Below, piece after piece: positions 6,281 to 7,632 of a DNA stretch of 7,632 bases; within the stretch, counting starts at the first letter, position 1, and each line of letters opens with the position of its first letter. The stretch spans positions 1 through 7,632 of the forward strand of contig JAPLBK010000016.1 in assembly GCA_026392775.1 (NCBI GenBank), written 5' to 3'. The notes under the pieces were generated by a model, which was given only the letters and a program-made list of their open reading frames with translations, made no database searches and was not told where the DNA came from. The stretch is from Actinomycetota bacterium. GTDB taxonomy: Bacteria; Actinomycetota; Actinomycetes; Nanopelagicales; Nanopelagicaceae. Made by a program: the position numbers and the translations under genes.

Positions 6281-7632
6281 GTGTCAGTACTCCCAACCAG
6301 AGCAAAAATCATCATTATTGGTGGTGGCGTGGGCGGAACATCTGTTGCCTATCATTTAGCCGAGCTTGGCGAAAAAGATGTCATTTTGCTCGATCGCAAT
6401 GAACTCACCAGTGGCTCCACATTCCATAGCGCAGGCTTAGTTGGTCAACTACGCGCAGATCCAACGCTGACGCTAATGAATATGCACTCCGTTGATCTCT
6501 ATAGAAAACTGCAACAAACAGAGACACCCCCAAGTTGGCGAGAGTGCGGCAGTATTAAGTTGGCTTCCACGCCTGAACGCATGCAAGAGATTCGGCGACA
6601 AATCGGTTGGGCTAAAACATTTGGTTTAGATTTAAAAGAGATTTCTCCGAAAGAGGCTCAAGATCTCTTCCCTCTCATTGACCTAGAAGGTGTTGTTGGC
6701 GCCTGTTATATGGCCTCAGATGGCCAAGTCGACCCTTCACAGTTGGCAATGGCATTAGCAGCCGGTGCAAGACGACAAGGCGTTCAGATCTTCACACACA
6801 CCAGAGTCCTTGAAATTAAAACAACAAACGGACGAGTGAGCAGTGTTGTTACAGATAAAGGTGAGATTGAATGTGAAATAGTTGTTAACTGCGGTGGAAT
6901 GTATGCACCGCAAATAGCACGCATGGTTAATGTTCGCGTGCCAATTGTTCCTATGAGTCACCAGTACTTAATTACAGAAAACTTCATGCCTCAAGATGCC
7001 CCATTTTTGCCTTCCCTTCGTGATCCAGACAATTTGATTTACTTTCGCCAAGAAGTATCAGGTTTACTCATGGGTGGATATGAGCGCACATCAAAGGCGT
7101 GGTCTGCTGACTACAACACCATTGATGACATCCCAGCAAACTTTAACAATTCATTATTGGCTGAAGATTGGGATCGCTTCACAGATATCGCTGAAGCATC
7201 GCAAAAGCGTGTGCCTAAGATGGCTGAAGTTGGAATTAAAAGCTTTATCAATGGACCAGAGGGCTTCACACCCGATAATGAGTTCTGCTTAGGTGAAACC
7301 TCTGTTGGTGGTTTCTTTGTTGCTGCAGGATTTTGTGCACACGGTATTGCAGGAGCCGGTGGGATTGGCAAAGTAGTTGCTGAGTGGGTTGTTGCAGGTG
7401 AGCCAACGATGGATCTGTGGCATATGGATATCAAACGCTTTGGTGCATCCTATGAATCCCCAGATTTCACATTGCAGCGTATTACAGAAAACTACGAGCA
7501 GTACTACGACATCCACTACCCAAGTGAAGAGCGCAAATCTGCGCGGCCTAAATTTACCTCCCCCGTCTATGAATGGCACAAAGCTAATGGAGCAGTCTTT
7601 GGTGAGAAATCTTCATGGGAGCGCGTCAATTT
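6281..7632 (+). CDS. Dimethylglycine/sarcosine dehydrogenase-like FAD oxidoreductase, 5' part (runs off window)
   Basis: The frame from GTG 6281 stays open to the window end, giving 450 residues. The start MSVLPTRAKIIIIGGGVGGT carries the FAD-binding GGGVGG motif (14-19) of the DAO family, then LLDRNELTSGSTFHSAGL (36-53). H49 in STFH corresponds to the histidine that holds FAD covalently in dimethylglycine and sarcosine dehydrogenases. Further marks are YMASDGQVDPSQLA (143-156), VVNCGGMYAP (201-210) and the second FAD contact GFFVAAGFCAHGIAGAGGIG (344-363). The last residues, GAVFGEKSSWERVN, match the linker that precedes a GcvT-type aminomethyltransferase domain in this family, so the full protein is probably about 800 residues with that folate-binding domain beyond the window. 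Expected chemistry is oxidative N-demethylation of glycine derivatives with transfer of the one-carbon unit to tetrahydrofolate. An in-frame GTG at 6275 is an alternative start. No Shine-Dalgarno is present. Confidence 0.9.
   Translation, partial: MSVLPTRAKIIIIGGGVGGTSVAYHLAELGEKDVILLDRNELTSGSTFHSAGLVGQLRADPTLTLMNMHSVDLYRKLQQTETPPSWRECGSIKLASTPERMQEIRRQIGWAKTFGLDLKEISPKEAQDLFPLIDLEGVVGACYMASDGQVDPSQLAMALAAGARRQGVQIFTHTRVLEIKTTNGRVSSVVTDKGEIECEIVVNCGGMYAPQIARMVNVRVPIVPMSHQYLITENFMPQDAPFLPSLRDPDNLIYFRQEVSGLLMGGYERTSKAWSADYNTIDDIPANFNNSLLAEDWDRFTDIAEASQKRVPKMAEVGIKSFINGPEGFTPDNEFCLGETSVGGFFVAAGFCAHGIAGAGGIGKVVAEWVVAGEPTMDLWHMDIKRFGASYESPDFTLQRITENYEQYYDIHYPSEERKSARPKFTSPVYEWHKANGAVFGEKSSWERVN

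Noticed and set aside
6268..6315. Longer N-terminus for the kinase starting at ATG 6315
   Set aside because: The added 16 residues show no family similarity and would overlap the FAD-binding start of the divergent gene by 35 bases.
7111..7579. Minus-strand open frames opposite the flavoprotein
   Set aside because: They are antisense to a clearly conserved dehydrogenase sequence and show no recognisable family features.
1..7632. CRISPR array, insertion sequence, tRNA, rRNA or novel defence system
   Set aside because: No regular spaced repeats, transposase-like frame, RNA gene signature or defence-type domain was seen. Nearly all sequence is explained by housekeeping or metabolic genes.

Overview
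The window looks like chromosomal DNA of a small-genome, moderately low-GC actinobacterium, most plausibly of the freshwater acI type (Nanopelagicales: Planktophila/Nanopelagicus-like). The basis is gene order and protein flavour. The order DUF5318 protein, class A penicillin-binding protein, GT87/DUF2029 membrane protein, rpsF, ssb, rpsR, rplI is the classic actinobacterial block (M. tuberculosis Rv0049 to Rv0056). The base composition is much more AT-rich than in most Actinobacteria, genes are tightly packed, and several starts lack a Shine-Dalgarno sequence. The genus assignment is inference.

Layout. Positions 1-248 (minus) hold the N-terminus of an MFS transporter that leaves the window. 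It diverges across a 43-bp gap from a rightward block. The block runs: DUF5318 zinc-ribbon protein (292-705), bifunctional class A PBP (715-2613), GT87-like polytopic membrane protein (2613-3707), ribosomal protein S6 (about 3713-3940), SSB (3985-4491), ribosomal protein S18 (4548-4835) and ribosomal protein L9 (4848-5294). It ends in a strong intrinsic terminator (5312-5339). Beyond the terminator the usual neighbour dnaB is absent. Instead there is a divergent pair: a choline/ethanolamine-kinase-like phosphotransferase (minus, 5338-6267) and a dimethylglycine/sarcosine-dehydrogenase-like flavoprotein (plus, 6281 to the window end, incomplete). Their start codons are only 13 bp apart.

How the genes relate. 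The left part serves the cell envelope (peptidoglycan polymerisation plus a probable polyprenyl-linked sugar transferase). The middle part is ribosome and replication housekeeping. The right part suggests use of methylated amines or choline-type compounds: a kinase for the head group and a flavin enzyme that demethylates glycine derivatives.

The most notable signal is a damaged-looking zone at about 3417-3760. The GT87 protein appears to have lost, in frame, about 30 residues containing the family's NKVxSPQY-type membrane segment. Less than 350 bp further on, S6 lacks its normal start and first beta strand and helix. Its remaining reading frame emerges from a large imperfect palindrome (3710-3741) flanked by a near-direct repeat (3704-3713 and 3747-3757). 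This is either a real double lesion, a re-engineered S6 start, or a local assembly error. I see no CRISPR array, insertion sequence, tRNA, rRNA or obvious new defence system.
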